64,000 nucleotides of DNA, from contig JARFIW010000668.1 in NCBI GenBank assembly GCA_036346225.1, forward strand, positions 1,509,001 to 1,573,000, read 5' to 3'. Below, piece after piece: positions 43,020-55,140 of the stretch. A program made the position numbers and the translations under genes. The notes beneath the pieces are model-generated. The model did no database searches, had not been told where the DNA came from, and saw only the letters and a program-made list of their open reading frames with translations. Each line of letters starts with the position of its first letter. Within the stretch, counting starts at the first letter, position 1. Origin of the DNA: Platerodrilus igneus (lineage: Eukaryota; Arthropoda; Insecta; Coleoptera; Lycidae).

Positions 43020-44480
43020 CATTTATTTTCGGCAATAATTGGTTATTTTATTTACAATAATTTTCAACTCAAATCCTTTGCTAATTAATTATCCGTTTAT
43101 CTAAATTCCATGTTCCCGTTAAATAAGAGCATCGATTCATAATTAAAAAGAAATACGCTGACTAATAATTTTCAACTAAAATTTACTTTGCTTCTAAAAC
43201 GAAACTTTATTCGATAAATTAAATATCCTGTATATTTTACTTGGTAACTACTTCCGCTAATTAAGAATAAATTTTACTTCCCAGAATTTTCTAACGTAAA
43301 GTTTACGCTATACTCAGATAGTCGATAACGTGTTCCAAGTATTCGATAATTGTTTCTTATGTGTTTTCCGTCGGAAGAATTCGTCGATTTAAAGCTGCGA
43401 ATTATCCCAATATAAACTGTGTTGTTCCAGGTTAATTCTGAATAGAAATATTACTTTTAACTCTGGTTACTGGCCAAACAAAATTGATTTTATTTGCTTT
43501 CCAATTTACACAATGGAGACACATGTCGGAATGTTTGGTTGTTTCCGTTTTTCGTTATAAAAATTACGCACACGCAATACGGCGTGGTAAGTATCTAGGG
43601 TTTTTAGAAAATTGTATTTTTTGTCGAAATTAAATTAATTTTTACTGGTAATCGCTCTAGCTTCTTCCGGTGGCTTAAAGCCACGATGAATGGTCGTCCC
43701 TTGCTATAATGAGAGGCCAAGTGCGTTCTTTCTGGATGTAGGCCCACCTACTCGTTGCCGTGGACCAGCTAGTAACTCAACCCCGACGTCAGCAACTTCG
43801 TGGATAAGTAAGTGTTTTCTTTCTCCATCATTTATGATTGCGCTCATATCGGTTAGGATTTCCGATTTAAGCTCATGCACTCCTAAATTTATTCTGTTTA
43901 GACGACAATTAGTGAATTAGTTTGAGATTAATTGACACTATATGAATGAATTATTATTTGCTTTAAATAATTAAGAGTGTACAACTTATTAAAGTGAAAA
44001 TGATTTGAATGCTTGCTGGCACGTTTGAAAATGTTGTTACCATTAGTTGTATATACTTAGTTTTAGATTTACTATGATGATTTAAAGTTGTTGGTTTTAG
44101 AGGGGTAATTTCGCTTAATTTTTTTTTTTTTGTTAAAACTCAATCTAGGAAGTAACCTAAAACCGGCAGCTCACCATTTAAAAAAAATGATTTGTTCTTT
44201 TGGTTGATACTTTTTTTTAAATTTAGTGTGTGATTATTTATTGCGTATACGTATTGTGTTTAATTATAGGTTTCTTTTGTTGATATGTTGTGTTTTGAGT
44301 ATGAATGAGTGTGTGTAACTTTCTTTCTTTATTTCAGGCATCCTTAATTTTTGTTGTAGGTATAATGCCCCGCCCACTCGCCGATTGAGCTCAGTGCATT
44401 TCTTTTTTTTTTTTTTTCTAGGCAACGTCAATGCACGTAGCACAATATATTCTTTCGCACAATCAACATTAGTTGAAAAT
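43020..44480 (+). mobile_element. LTR-like repeat, third diverged copy type
   Basis: The left part matches 30000-30175 (inverted). The right part (44320-44450) has the same signature as 1-740 and 9174-9905: TTTATTTCAGG, then GTAGGTATAATGCCC, then GCCGATTGAGC, then a T-rich run and CACGTAGCAC. A donor-like GATAAGTAAGTG lies near 43805. No protein is encoded. Confidence 0.5.
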
Positions 44481-44504
44481 ATTTTACAACACACACCTGT
44501 GCCC

Positions 44505-44680
44505 ACACCGCACAAAACATCCCGCGGACGTCCAGTCTAAGTACCAATAAGCTCTGAATGTTCTGGGACCAATTATGAACGTCCTGAGGACATTATTAAA
44601 CAAACGTTTTAAGGACATTTGAAATGGGCATCCATCCCTAGGATGTTCATTTAACGAACCGCTTAGATTAAAAGAATGTA
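44505..44680. repeat. GGAC/GTCC-rich repeat, left part
   Basis: Contains GAACGTCCTGAGGACATT, TTTTAAGGACATTTG and CATCCCTAGGATGTTC. A similar block (GGGACGTTTAAGGACATCCA then CAGGATGTC) lies at 49860-49890. The two might be halves of one short element split by what lies between, including gypsy-3. Confidence 0.45.
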
Positions 44681-45337
44681 AAAATGTCGATTCATTTTTT
44701 GTAATATTAAGTTTCCATTACAAAGTACTTCTATCGAAATTTTTCGTCGAAAATGTAATTTTCATCTTATTATGTATTTATTTTTACGACCATCAATTGT
44801 ATAATAATCGTACAATAAACGATAACTAATTAAAAATAGTATATTAATGTTTGTTATTGTACGCATTTGCATACAGCGAATTACAGCTAATTTTTTATCG
44901 TGTGTCACGTGCGATGTACGTCACAGGTAACTGCTATAAAATCATATCCATTCTACGTCGGCACGCGCCGCTACATCTACACCACCTATACAACACATGA
45001 TGAAAACTACTTAACGCCTGGTCGTCCATTGTTTTCCGTTATTTGCAGAGCTATGCCATGCCACGCCGTATCTCCGTCACAACGCCAATATTTTGTTCTA
45101 ATTGGGGTACCAATTTATGGTTATTTGTGTACATGCCATTTGCATTTATTGTTATTTATAGCAATATTATTCCATTTATTTGGAAATTTTTTCTTTAAAC
45201 TATAGTTCTACTATACATACCAAATATACCTACAAGCTTAATAGTCATGTCACATTTAAAAAAGTATTACATACGTGAAAAACGTATTTGTCTTGAATCT
45301 ACAGAAGATGCTTCAACTTCAAACTAGATTACACATG

Positions 45338-45575
45338 TGTAATAATAAAATCGTGTATTTAATAATTCTACCTTTAATAAGGTTCTAATCAACTAAAGAC
45401 CTTATCTAATAATTTGACAGCTAAAATAAACATTTTGCAACCTAGTAACTAGGAAACTGAAAGGCTAAAGTGATTAAGCAAATAATTACATTTTTACTAC
45501 AATCATCCCAGCTGATTTAAAGAACATATTCATCAAGCGTTTAGATTTAATCTTTTCACGTGTAGAGCGTCTAGG
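45338..45575 (-). repeat. Gypsy-3 terminal direct repeat, left (3')
   Basis: Starts TGTAATAATAAAATCG and aligns for about 238 bp with 49541-49788. The repeat overlaps the last codons of the pol reading (RRSTREKIKSKRL, minus), so pol appears to end inside the LTR. Confidence 0.7.
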
Positions 45576-46435
45576 CGAGGGAGCCTCTTCCATTTCAAGA
45601 ACTGACGCATGTATCAACGGTTTGTGATACATAACGCCACGGTCGCAATTTTCAGCGACACCGTCTCCGCTATTAATCAGTGTCAAGTTCAAGTCGTCGT
45701 TTTTTACAAATTATTCGCGATATTTAGTCCTGTTATTATCCTCTTCTAAGACTTCAGTTTGAGCTTTCTCTTCGCAAGTCATTATACCTCTAAGTTGTAA
45801 ATGCCCGAGGGAACTGGAAACTGGAAAGCTGCTTGGCCTTGATAATATTTATACTAACATTCGACGCCTGATGTTAGCAACCAAACTAGCATTTCTGTAT
45901 GGCGATTAGCATTCAATAAGATCCAATACGGGTATTTATTTATTTAAACGGTTTACGTGATACTAAATGACTAGACAAGAGTTTCCTAAACTAAAATTCG
46001 TTGACGTTCTGCAGTGGTCAAAGAAACTGTTACGCAGTTCCAGGGGATAGTAACCAAGACGGCAACGGTTTACCATTAGCGGATTTCCTACTGTGTTGGA
46101 ACATTTACTCATGAGGACTTCACTTTATCGAGGTGCAAAGTAGTGATCTGACAGAGTGTAAGGCATCTTCTAAGACCATTTGCCACTGGGAGGTTTGTAA
46201 CCCCTTGACTTGAGGGCAAGCAAAATAGGTTTCAAATTACATCATTGTACTTTTCAACCTGTCCATTACCAGGAGGGTTATACGACATGAACGAAAATCC
46301 TTGACTTCGAGTCGTACGATACAATGGAAAACCGAATATTGAAATACAAGTTATTAAAGGACTCATTTCACATGAAGCAAGATCATATCGATCACAAGGA
46401 TGTACATACAATGGAAAACCGAGAGTACTCGTCAA
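45486..46435 (-). pseudogene. Gypsy-3 integrase end and pol C-terminus
   Basis: Minus strand: SYNPPGNGQVEKYNDVI (46232-46290), the integrase region carrying the catalytic glutamate, then the decayed WLLTSG region (45860-46030), then an open frame with EAPSPRRSTREKIKSKRL to about 45486. Such basic RRS-rich tails close many gypsy pol proteins, as in gypsy-4. The integrase core upstream is lost. Confidence 0.7.
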
Positions 46436-47458
46436 CGATGGTTAGCATGTATATGTTACGATTGGTGCTAGACAGGCCTTGAAATCTACATTCAATCTTT
46501 GAAAGGAGCAGTTGTTTTAATTATGTCCACAATATCGGCTTATAAATCGAGGTTTCTATTCAGCGCAATACTGGACAACGAGGATAGTTACGCGTCTAAT
46601 CGATGGTTAGCTTCGTATAAAGTTAGGGCATATGGTGCTAGAACGAATCCAGTGCGTCATCCTTGTAATACCAGGATGACATAACATTCGATATAGTTCA
46701 TGAAAGGGAGCAGTTTAGGACCGTTAAACAAGACTCCATAATCTCTGCTTAATAACATCAAGCACCAGGTTATCTTTGCCTTTTCAGGCATACGTAATGT
46801 CAAGAGGATTATAACAGCGTCTAACTCTAGCCTCCACCTTGCAATTCTTATAAAGTAGGTTATTTCTAGTTACTGAATCCAGTGCGTCAAACTTTCGTAA
46901 TACCAGACCGATGACATAATAATTCAATAGTAGTTTTCCAGCATAGAAGATGTTAGGACCATTTAAACAAACTGCCATACTACTAGCTAAAAGCCTCCTT
47001 TTCGCACCGACGAGTGTCGTTTGCTCACTTTTCGATAGTCGTACGATGTCAAAATTATGCCACAGGCCTAACTTCTTAGGCTCAGAGTCGCGGCGATACA
47101 ATTCTGAAGCATTTTCAGTTTATACTATGTTTCTGGTACATCATTACAAATGTTTGTAAAGGCAGATTTCGCAATTTTCAGTGTATAATTAAAATTGCTT
47201 TTCCAACAGTTAGAAGATGTCAGCCATTTCTTCAGTGCCTCTACAATAGGTAAGCCTATTAGTTCGACCGACAAGTTGTCGAATTGCTCATAGTGTACGA
47301 AAGAAAACCTCCACGCCATTCCTTCTTAGCTCAGAGTCGCGGCAAGCATTACCTAAGCACCTTCTTAAAGCATCACGCTTTATACTATGAACTGGTACAG
47401 TCATTACAAATGTTTGCTAAAGGCAGATTTCGCAATTTTCTGTTTTAAGCTTTCAAAG
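46436..47458 (-). pseudogene. Gypsy-3 scrambled middle region
   Basis: A mosaic of short, repeated, out-of-order pieces: 47070-47190 resembles 47323-47450 (CTTCTTAG.CTCAGAGTCGCG, GGCAGATTTCGCAATTTTC), 46640-46730 resembles 46870-46970, and ATGGAAAACCGA occurs twice (46322, 46411). RNase H and most of integrase should be here but cannot be read. It suggests repeated local duplication and deletion. Confidence 0.55.
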
Positions 47459-48179
47459 TTAGAAACAGCAGACTGTGACAAAGGGGAAGCTATTAGTTAA
47501 CACAAGTTGTCGAATTTTTGTTGAAAAACCTGGTACCCATCTAAAGTAATGGGCAAGCATTCCTAAGCACCTTTTTAAAGAACCACGCTTTTCAGGCACT
47601 GGAAAGTTTAAAAGAGCTTCTAGTCTTGAAGGATCAGGCGTAAGAACGTTATCTTTAATGTAATAGCCTAGTATCGTAATGAAGTTTACAGAAAAGATGC
47701 TTTTGCTTTCGTTCAACACAAAGTTGTATTTTGCGAAAACTGCAAGAACATTTTTGAAGTGTTCGTCGTGTTCGCTTTGGTTCTAACTACAGACTGTTAC
47801 GTCATCGAGATAGGCATACACGCCTGAAAGTTTTTCTTTAGAGATTATGTCGTCTAAAACTCTCTGGAAGCAAGTTATTTCATTTGTTACCCCAAACGGA
47901 ATTCTGCAAAATTGGTAAAGTTTTCCGTTAGCTTCAAAAGCAGTATACTTCCTTTCGTCTTCCCATAGCGGTATTTAATGATAAGCATTCCGTGTGTCAA
48001 TAGTACTAAATATATTGAATTTTGCTACCTCCGAGACTAATTTTTCTATATTTGGCAGCGGATGAGCATCAATGTAAGTGAAACGATTTACAGTTTGTAA
48101 GTAGTCTATCGCCATTCTTCTACGGTGGTTAGCGTTTTTTGTGATTAACATTTGGGCACGCCAAGGGGAGCGAGTAAGT
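47459..48179 (-). pseudogene. Gypsy-3 reverse transcriptase
   Basis: Minus strand: RMAIDYLQTVNRFTYIDAHP, FNIFSTIDTRNAYH, FCRIPFGVTNEITCFQRVLD, and VYAYLDDVTVCS (catalytic Y-L-D-D at about 47815-47830), then the thumb FITILGYYIKDNVLTPDPSR and LEALLNFPVPEK to 47459. Stops lie at about 47979 and 47790. It belongs to a different gypsy lineage from gypsy-1, -2 and -4. Confidence 0.85.
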
Positions 48180-48860
48180 TCAATAACTCCCTCCCGAAGC
48201 AGCTGTATAACTTCTTGATTGATTAGTTTTTCGTCCTCGCATGAATACTTCCTCGATTTCGTAGCAATAGGCCTGCAGTCCGAAGCCTGGCTTGGAAAAT
48301 AACACTGTAGGATCTACTTTAGCACAAGTAGTGCTGCATACATTTAAACTAGTTTTAGAACCTCCAAAATTCACGTTCACCGAACTATGGAGCTTAAGAA
48401 TATCATGGCCAATTATAACATCAGTACAAAGTTCAGAAAGGATAGTCAGCTTAACTCTAGCGTACTTGTGATTCAGTGTCCCCAAATCAACAAAACAGTG
48501 CCCCTCGATTCTAGATTGGTGTGACGTTGAAGCCATAGATATAAGGCCCGAATTGGGATACGTAGTGATATTAAGAAGAGAAACATAATTTTTATCGATA
48601 TAAGTTTCAGAACTCCCAGTATCTACCAAGGCGTCAGTATCAAAATTATTGACTTTGATCTTAATCACGGATTTCGATCGGTATTTAGAAACAGCAGCTA
48701 CAATTTGTTCAGAATCAACGACGAGGCAAGCATTAGTCGTCCTGTCCGTATCCTTCCCCCATTTACACAGTTTAGCAGAATGCCCATACTTTTTGCATTT
48801 CCTACAAGTCACATCTTGCAGGGCACTTAGCACGAGGATGTCTTTTGTTCTCGCAAAATA
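48180..48860 (-). pseudogene. Gypsy-3 zinc knuckle and protease
   Basis: Minus strand, 217 open codons. A CCHC nucleic-acid-binding knuckle (VTCRKCKKYGHSAKLCKW) near the start, then protease FDTDALVDTGSSETYIDKNY with catalytic D-T-G (near 48620), then the linker toward RT (VLFSKPGFGLQAYCYEIEEV). Nearly intact over this stretch. Continues into RT after the stop at 48180. Confidence 0.85.
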
Positions 48861-48928
48861 ACATTCTTAATTAGAAGAGATTGACACGTTATTACAGTTA
48901 TTCTTTGGCTTTAACGACTTCTCGCCCG

Positions 48929-49499
48929 CTAATCATGTTCGCCAGGTAAGGCATTTAAATTATCTAACGGTTGAACATAAGCTTCAGCATGTTTTAGGGC
49001 AGATTTCAGAGACAACGCTTGCGTAACAGCGGCATCTAGGGTAAGGGTTGCATTTTCCAAAATACGCTGCCGGATACGTTGTGAATTCAATCCGCTTATA
49101 AAGCCATACCTAATGTAATCATCACGGTTCTCTTCAGCATTATTCGTCACTTTAAAATTGCAGTTCTTGCTTTAAACTATTCAAAAAGCGATCTACAGTT
49201 TCGTTAGCGCACTGCTTATGTGTTATCAACTTGTGTCTAGCGAATATTTCATTTTTCTTTTTAGAAAATAAAATTTTGAGACGCTTTTTTGCATCCCAAT
49301 AAGAGGAACAGTTTTCTACAAAACTAAACACGCTGTGACTAATCTGATTGATTAGCAAGGCTTGCTTTTCTTCCGCAGTAACTTCTTTGATTGACTTCAG
49401 AAAATTTTCGAACATAGCTATCCAATGTCTCCATTCTTGAGCCGTTTCACTAGCGCATGGATCAGAATCAAACCGATCTGGTGTTAGTAATTTATCCAT
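48929..49499 (-). pseudogene. Gypsy-3 gag capsid
   Basis: Minus strand. MDKLLTPDRFDSDPCASETA begins at 49499, then EWRHWIAMFENFLKSIKEVT (start of the capsid-like domain), NETVDRFLNSLKQELQF, a frame break at 49151, then YIRYGFISGLNSQRIRQRIL and LTLDAAVTQALSLKSALKHA. This is standard gypsy gag with a short leader of about 40 bp to the repeat at 49541. Confidence 0.85.
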
Positions 49500-49540
49500 T
49501 AATAGTATGTAGGTCAGTGATTAGAAATGTTAGTTGATTA

Positions 49541-49788
49541 GATTGTAATAATAAAATCGTGTATTTAATAATTCTACCTTTTATAAGGTTCTAATCAAGT
49601 AAAAACTCAGCTAATAATTTGACAGCTAAAATAAACATTTTACAACCTAGTAAGTAGGAAACTGGAAAGGTAAAGTGATTAAGCAAATAATTACATTATT
49701 ACTACAATTACCCCATATGATTTAAAGAACATAGTCTTCCAAGCGTTTAGGTTTAATTTTTTTACGTGTAGAGCGTCTAGGCCTAATT
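49541..49788 (-). repeat. Gypsy-3 terminal direct repeat, right (5')
   Basis: Direct copy of 45338-45575, starting TGTAATAATAAAATCG, with a few dozen differences or small indels. No primer-binding TGG was found next to it and no target duplication was identified, so its identity as an LTR rests on position. Confidence 0.65.
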
Positions 49789-50164
49789 TGAGTCAGCCTG
49801 TTATTAATTTAAATATTACAGCGAACCATGATCGTTACGTAGGTAGTAGAAGAATAACTGAGGGACGTTTAAGGACATCCACAGGATGTCTTTATGCCGT
49901 GTTGTCTCTGTTTTTTTCTTAAATAAAAACCAGGCTTTTTAAACTCACATCACTATATATACCTACTTTTACTAATCATTTTTATTACAGAACTTATAAT
50001 AAAGCAAGATCAAAAGTGTTCCCACTTTTGACGAAAATAAATGTAATGGATATATGTAGCTGTTGCAATTCGCATTATAATTGCTTATATACATATTTTA
50101 TTTGTAAAATATTCTATTTTAGATAAAATGTTGTGTATCAACACAATCCCACATTTTAAGAGGT
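49789..50164. other. Intergenic; right part of the GGAC/GTCC repeat
   Basis: 49855-49905 pairs with 44505-44680. The rest is AT-rich with no gene seen. Confidence 0.4.
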
Positions 50165-50172
50165 ATGGTAGC

Positions 50173-53100
50173 TAGGACTTACAATACCGGGATTCCGGGA
50201 TCCCGAATACCGGAATCCCGGACGATTTTTGTCCGTTATTAAAAACCGGTATTTATGTAAAAATACCGGTATTTTGGTATTACATTAGCTGATAAAAATT
50301 GAATTTATGCACAATATAAATCTAATTTAAAATAATATTAATTAATTACAAGAAATTTTGTTTGAAGATAAACAAACAATTTCATTGTATTAAAATCTAT
50401 ATCAGGCACATTTATTACACATACCGAGCCGAGTATGACACCATCGAGAAGCGGCGGTGTCGGCAATATAAAGCGATTGTTTATGTTATACGTCTACTAC
50501 CCAATGAATAGGTCTCGTTTATACAAATACATAAAGTGTGTAACACAAAAATTATTAAATAGTTTAGATTAGATTGTTTAATTTTGCAAATCAGCTGTAG
50601 TGTTCACAAGTAAAAATTATATTTTATATTTTCAATTTTGTTTTTCATTCCGTTGTGTCTTGTGGTGTGTGGATTATGTGCACTTGTTTTCTGGTTCTAT
50701 TTCTAATAGTTGAAAATTATATAACGGTATTTAAATACTGATTAATCCATATGAATTATATGATACGGTAAGTTTATATTTTTTATTAATGTAGAGTGTA
50801 ATTAATTTATAAATATTAAAATTAATAGGCATAAACTGCTATACCCCCTGAAAGGTGAATACATTTATGGAGCACCGAAAAGGAAAAGACGAAACTTCAG
50901 TTTGGAATCATTTTTTTATTGAAAAAAATGGACAGGTTCGAAATGTAAAAAGTGCGCGAAAGAAATAAAGTGTACAGGAGGATCCACAAGTGGCCTTCAT
51001 ACTCACTTAAAATCCATACATGGACTAAATCTTAAAAAGAAATGTGAATCTCTCCATGATGTCGAATCAAGTGTTTCTAAACAGCCTAAATTGTTAATAA
51101 CAAATTATTTTAAAAATAATAAAAACGAAAAACTTTCAGAAGTGCTTTCCCGAATGACAGCTCGCGATGGTTTGTCTTTTAATATTTTTATAAAATCGTA
51201 TGGCATAAGAGAAGGCTTAAAGGCAAGAGGATTTAAAGACATGCCAAAATCTGCAGTCACTATTAGAAATATGGTACTTGAATATAGTAAAATTATTAAA
51301 CAGTCTACAGTGCATGAAATTTCTAGACTGAAATCTGAAGGTAAACGTTTCAGTATCACATTTGACGAATGGACATCTATTCGTAATTGGCGCTACATAA
51401 ACATTAATGTACATTCTGTTGGAGGAACAATGTAGAATATCGGATTAGTGCACGCTTACGGATCCGTTCCAGCAGAAAAATGCTTATCCCTTGTAGAAGA
51501 AAAATTGTAAGATTTTAATTTAGACACATCTAAAGACATAGTTGGAGTAACTACTGACGGTGCGTCGGTTATAGTAAAATTAGGAAAAATTATAGAGGCT
51601 GAACATCAACAATGTATGGCACATTGCATAAATTTAGAAATTACTGATGTTTTGTATAAGTCAACTTTGAACCCGAGAGTGGATATTGATGTTGTGGAGC
51701 AAAATTATAATGATGACGATGTTAATGATGTTAACGATGACAATGATAGCAATGACGACGATATCCACGAAGAAGATGGTAATGGAATTATTATAGAGTT
51801 AGATGCTAGTATTACTACAAGTACTATAAATATTAGACATACTGGTATATCATCTCTAGTTTCAAAAATTCGGTAAGTAGTGAAAACATTTAAAAATTCG
51901 CCTTCTAAAAATGATAAATATTTACAAAAGTACGTGAGAGAACAATTAGGTAAAGAAACAGCGCTAAAATTAGATTGTCAAACAAGATGGAACAGTATGT
52001 TATTTATGTTAGAAAAATTTGAAGAAATTAAATTTTGTATTCAAGAAGCGCTTATTGACATTAGTTCCGATATTCATTTTTCTGACGAAGAATTTAATTT
52101 ATTATCTTCAATTGTTGCTGCTCTTATTCCTGTAAAATTAACAGTAGATGCATTATGCCGAAAAGATGCAAATCTTTTGACTGCTGACGCTTCTTTAACA
52201 TTTATGTTAGATACTCTTTCCCAGCAAAAATCTGCAATTAAAATCTCGAATTTTACTGCGACGAACTGAATTATGACAAATAATTCAATATTTGCAAAAG
52301 GGCTCACAAGATGTTGGTGAAGTATTTAAACGCATATCCAAATTTACAATCATAAAAAAAACTGTAAGCTTAACTAAACGGCTCACACATGAAAATTTAG
52401 AAGATACAGAAGATATGGAAGTTGTACAAGAAACATCCCTTCCAATATCTTCCAAAATTAGTAATGAAACAGTATTAGATTCTGACAAGGTAAACGTAAG
52501 CGCATTAAAAAAAAAACTACAGGCAGCAGTAGACGAAACACTAAATACTTCACCCGTGCCTGTGTTTAAAAAAATTCCAGGTCTGGAACAAAAAATAAAA
52601 GATGAAATTACTTTTTTTGAAAAAACAGGAACAAAAGGAACGTATTTACAAAATGTGTATGATTTCTTAATGACAATAGTGCCGACAAGTGTAGAATCAG
52701 AAAGAGCTTTTTCGGCTGCTGGTTATATTTGTACGAAAATTCGGTCCTCGCTTGATGATGAAACGATTGATTGTTTATGTTTTTTAAGAGCATACTTTAA
52801 TAAACAAAACGCAAGTTATTAATATTATTTCATAAATAATTTCAATTTAATTATATTTTTTGCTTCTTTACTTATATAATGCCATACGAGCCTATTATAT
52901 GTAAAATGTAACATAGAATTTAATATGTACCTTTTTTACTTGCACGTTTTTTTGTATCTATCTACTCCTACTCTCTATGTAATAAAATAAATAATATCTA
53001 CTCATTTCAGAACAATATTAATTGGATTTCATATATTATTTGTTAACAAGTCAATATAACAACTGAGGTAAGTAAAAATATAACTAGTAAATTTTTTATT

Positions 53101-53193
53101 AATAATACCGGTTTTAATACCGGTATGCCGATATTTCAAATTTCAAATATCAAATACCGGTATTCAGATTTTAGTTCGGTATTGTAAGCCTTA
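50173..53193 (+). mobile_element. Complete hAT DNA transposon (3,021 bp), inactive
   Basis: Ends TAGGACTTACAATACCGG at left and the inverse of TAAGGCTTACAATACCGA at right, flanked by an exact 8-bp duplication ATGGTAGC (50165-50172, 53194-53201), the hAT hallmark. The subterminal regions are dense in ACCGGTATT-type motifs in both orientations (50188-50275, 53105-53185), likely transposase-binding repeats. It carries one transposase gene (50866-52822) that is disrupted. Confidence 0.95.
50866..52822 (+). pseudogene. hAT transposase, BED finger to dimerisation domain
   Basis: An N-terminal BED-type finger in shifting frames (KCKKCAKEIKC ... HTHLKSIH, about 50945-51025), then FSITFDEWTSIRNWRYININ (catalytic core start, about 51350), VGVTTDGASVIVKLG with QQCMAHCINLEITDVLYKS (about 51540-51660), an unusual D/N-rich run (51700-51775), LDCQTRWNSMLFMLEKF (catalytic RW, about 51975-52020) and the C-terminal hAT dimerisation domain SVESERAFSAAGYICTKIRS (about 52690-52750). 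Stops at 51433, 51507, 51875 and 52267 plus frame breaks in the BED region make it dead. It would excise and reinsert hAT elements. Confidence 0.92.
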
Positions 53194-53201
53194 ATGGTAG
53201 C

Positions 53202-53653
53202 TAATATTATGATGGAAATACTAAAATACATGTGGGAAGTGCAAATAATGTTCATAATCTGCCAGAAAAGGATTCTATTTTCAGCAAATTTCAACCAGAA
53301 TTAAGTTTTCCAATCGCATCCAATGAAAAATTGGAGGTATTTGAGACTTTGATGAGACTTTGAGACTTTATGAATGCTGTAAGTATGTGACCTCTCATAA
53401 AATCTTCCAAATTAATTTAGATTTAATAAGCGTTATCAAACTAAGGTGAGAGTGTTTTTAATTAAAATGGATAGAAACTAAAATGCAACATTAAAAGTAT
53501 GCATAGCTGAGTAAAGCCACCAAAATTTTTACAGTAACATTTTTAAAATACTGACACTGCTAACATTCAACAGTAACAGCCATGTATTGAGACTAATTCA
53601 GAACCAAAAATATAACTTTTATTGAACAATATTTTAAAAAATCTGCCGACATC
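53202..53653. other. No gene recognised
   Basis: AT-rich spacer between the hAT element and gypsy-4. Short frames only. Confidence 0.45.
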
Positions 53654-53658
53654 AGCAT

Positions 53659-53857
53659 TGTTATATAACTGATTCACTTTAGTTTTAAGCACTTGTGTGC
53701 ACCTAGGAGTTAGGCGACAGAGACACTACCATTGATATATAAGTACAATGTACAATAAAATGCATCTGTATGTTCGATTCCTGTTTCAAATTAATAAAAT
53801 ACAACTTGTTAATGTATTTAATATTCATTAATGTTCCAACTACCTACATATACAACA
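53659..53857 (+). repeat. Gypsy-4 5' LTR
   Basis: Starts TGTTATATAACTG and ends TACAACA. Contains TATATAAG near 53735 and AATAAA near 53755. Confidence 0.92.
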
Positions 53858-53858
53858 G

Positions 53859-53873
53859 TCTGGCGACGAGGAT
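53859..53873 (+). other. Gypsy-4 primer-binding site
   Basis: CTGGCGACGAGGATC one or two bases after the LTR, a primer-binding form seen in many invertebrate gypsy elements. Confidence 0.8.
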
Positions 53874-54031
53874 CTAAAACGAATCGCAAGTACAATTACA
53901 AATTACATTATTAGTGCACGTGGCAAATTTGGAGGTTAAATTCTCTAATTTTTACAAGGCGAAGTATACCAATCGTATCCAACAATTCAATACAAATTAT
54001 TACATCATTAGCATACTAATACAATAATACA

Positions 54032-55140
54032 ATGGCTACAAATACTGGTAATACAAGAACGCCGATCTTACAAATCCTGCAATTACAATACAAACAAATT
54101 TTACTGTGGAATTTTTTAATGCTACAAATGCTAGATGGAATAGATGGGTAAAAAAGTTGGAAGTGGCTTTCAATGTACAAGAAAATATTAAATTGTCCTA
54201 TCTACTACATTACACGGGTGCCGATTTTTATGACATTTTATGTGATAAGCTGGCTCCTGAAGTCCCTGAAAATAAAAGTTACGAGGGGGTAGTTACACTA
54301 ATGGACGGGTTTTACAATCCAGCATCTCTTGAAATTGCGGAAGTTTTTAGGTTTCATAGTAGGAAGCAGCATGAAGGCGAAAGCATTCAAGATTTCTTAC
54401 ACGCTTTGCAAAAACTATCCATAAATTGCAAGTTTGGAGATTTTTTAAAGATGGCAGTCCGTAATAAGTTTGTGTATGGGCTCCATTCCAAGCGAATTCA
54501 AGAGCGATTACTAGAAACACCAAACCTAACCTTGGATCGTGCAGTGGAAATTGCAAGCAGTATTGAGTTATCCGAGAGGGACACCAACCAATTACATAAA
54601 AATCAAGCATCAATAGCTACACTCCAGTCAAGAAGAAGGCAGGAGAAAACTACTAATGGTGGAATTACAGATTTTACACCTAGCAGCAATCGTAGAGGTA
54701 CAACAAAGGCCGTTGCGAAGGTAAAACAATTTGCATGTTATCGTTGCGGAAATACTGAGCATTTTACAAATAAATGCCCAAAAGCTAATTCGGTTTGTAG
54801 TTACTGTAATATCAAAGGTCATTTAAAAGTTGTATGTACTAAATTTAAAAATGTACGCAAGGTTAACAGCTTAGAACCTGATGAAAATGATTCAGAAATT
54901 AATGATTTGTTAGCTTTAACTACAAATGATCATAGTAAGTTTAGGGATAAATTGATGGTAACGCTAACTATTAATGAAGTTGAAGTAGATTTTGAAATAG
55001 ATAGCGGTGCTGCAGTATCTGTAATGAGTTTAAATCAATGCAATGATTTGTTTACAAACTATACATTATACAAATCTGATATTTCGTTACATAGTTATTG
55101 TGGTACTGAGGAAAAAGTACTAGGTTTCTTACAACTATAA
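54032..55140 (+). pseudogene. Gypsy-4 gag-protease
   Basis: The likely start is the ATG at 54032 (ATGGCTACAAATACTGG). A frameshift near 54055 moves the reading into the frame that is open to 55140. Capsid-like region WNRWVKKLEVAFNVQENIKL, EVFRFHSRKQHEGESIQDFL, NKFVYGLHSKRIQERLLE. Two CCHC knuckles at about 54735-54840 (CYRCGNTEHFTNKC, CSYCNIKGHLKVVC). Aspartic protease VDFEIDSGAAVSVMSLNQC with D-S-G at about 54995. A TAA at 55138 interrupts the protease, which continues in frame with KNDRQPLLGREWL to about 55310 before another frame change. Confidence 0.88.

Noticed and set aside
51860..51890. CGGTAAGT in the hAT gene as an intron donor
   Set aside because: The protein reads through collinearly (SSLVSKIR then VVKTFKNSP), so the TAA is better explained as a point mutation.
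53771..53781. GTTCGATTCC in gypsy-4 LTRs as a tRNA B box
   Set aside because: No matching A box or cloverleaf at proper spacing. The same motif recurs only because the LTRs are copies.
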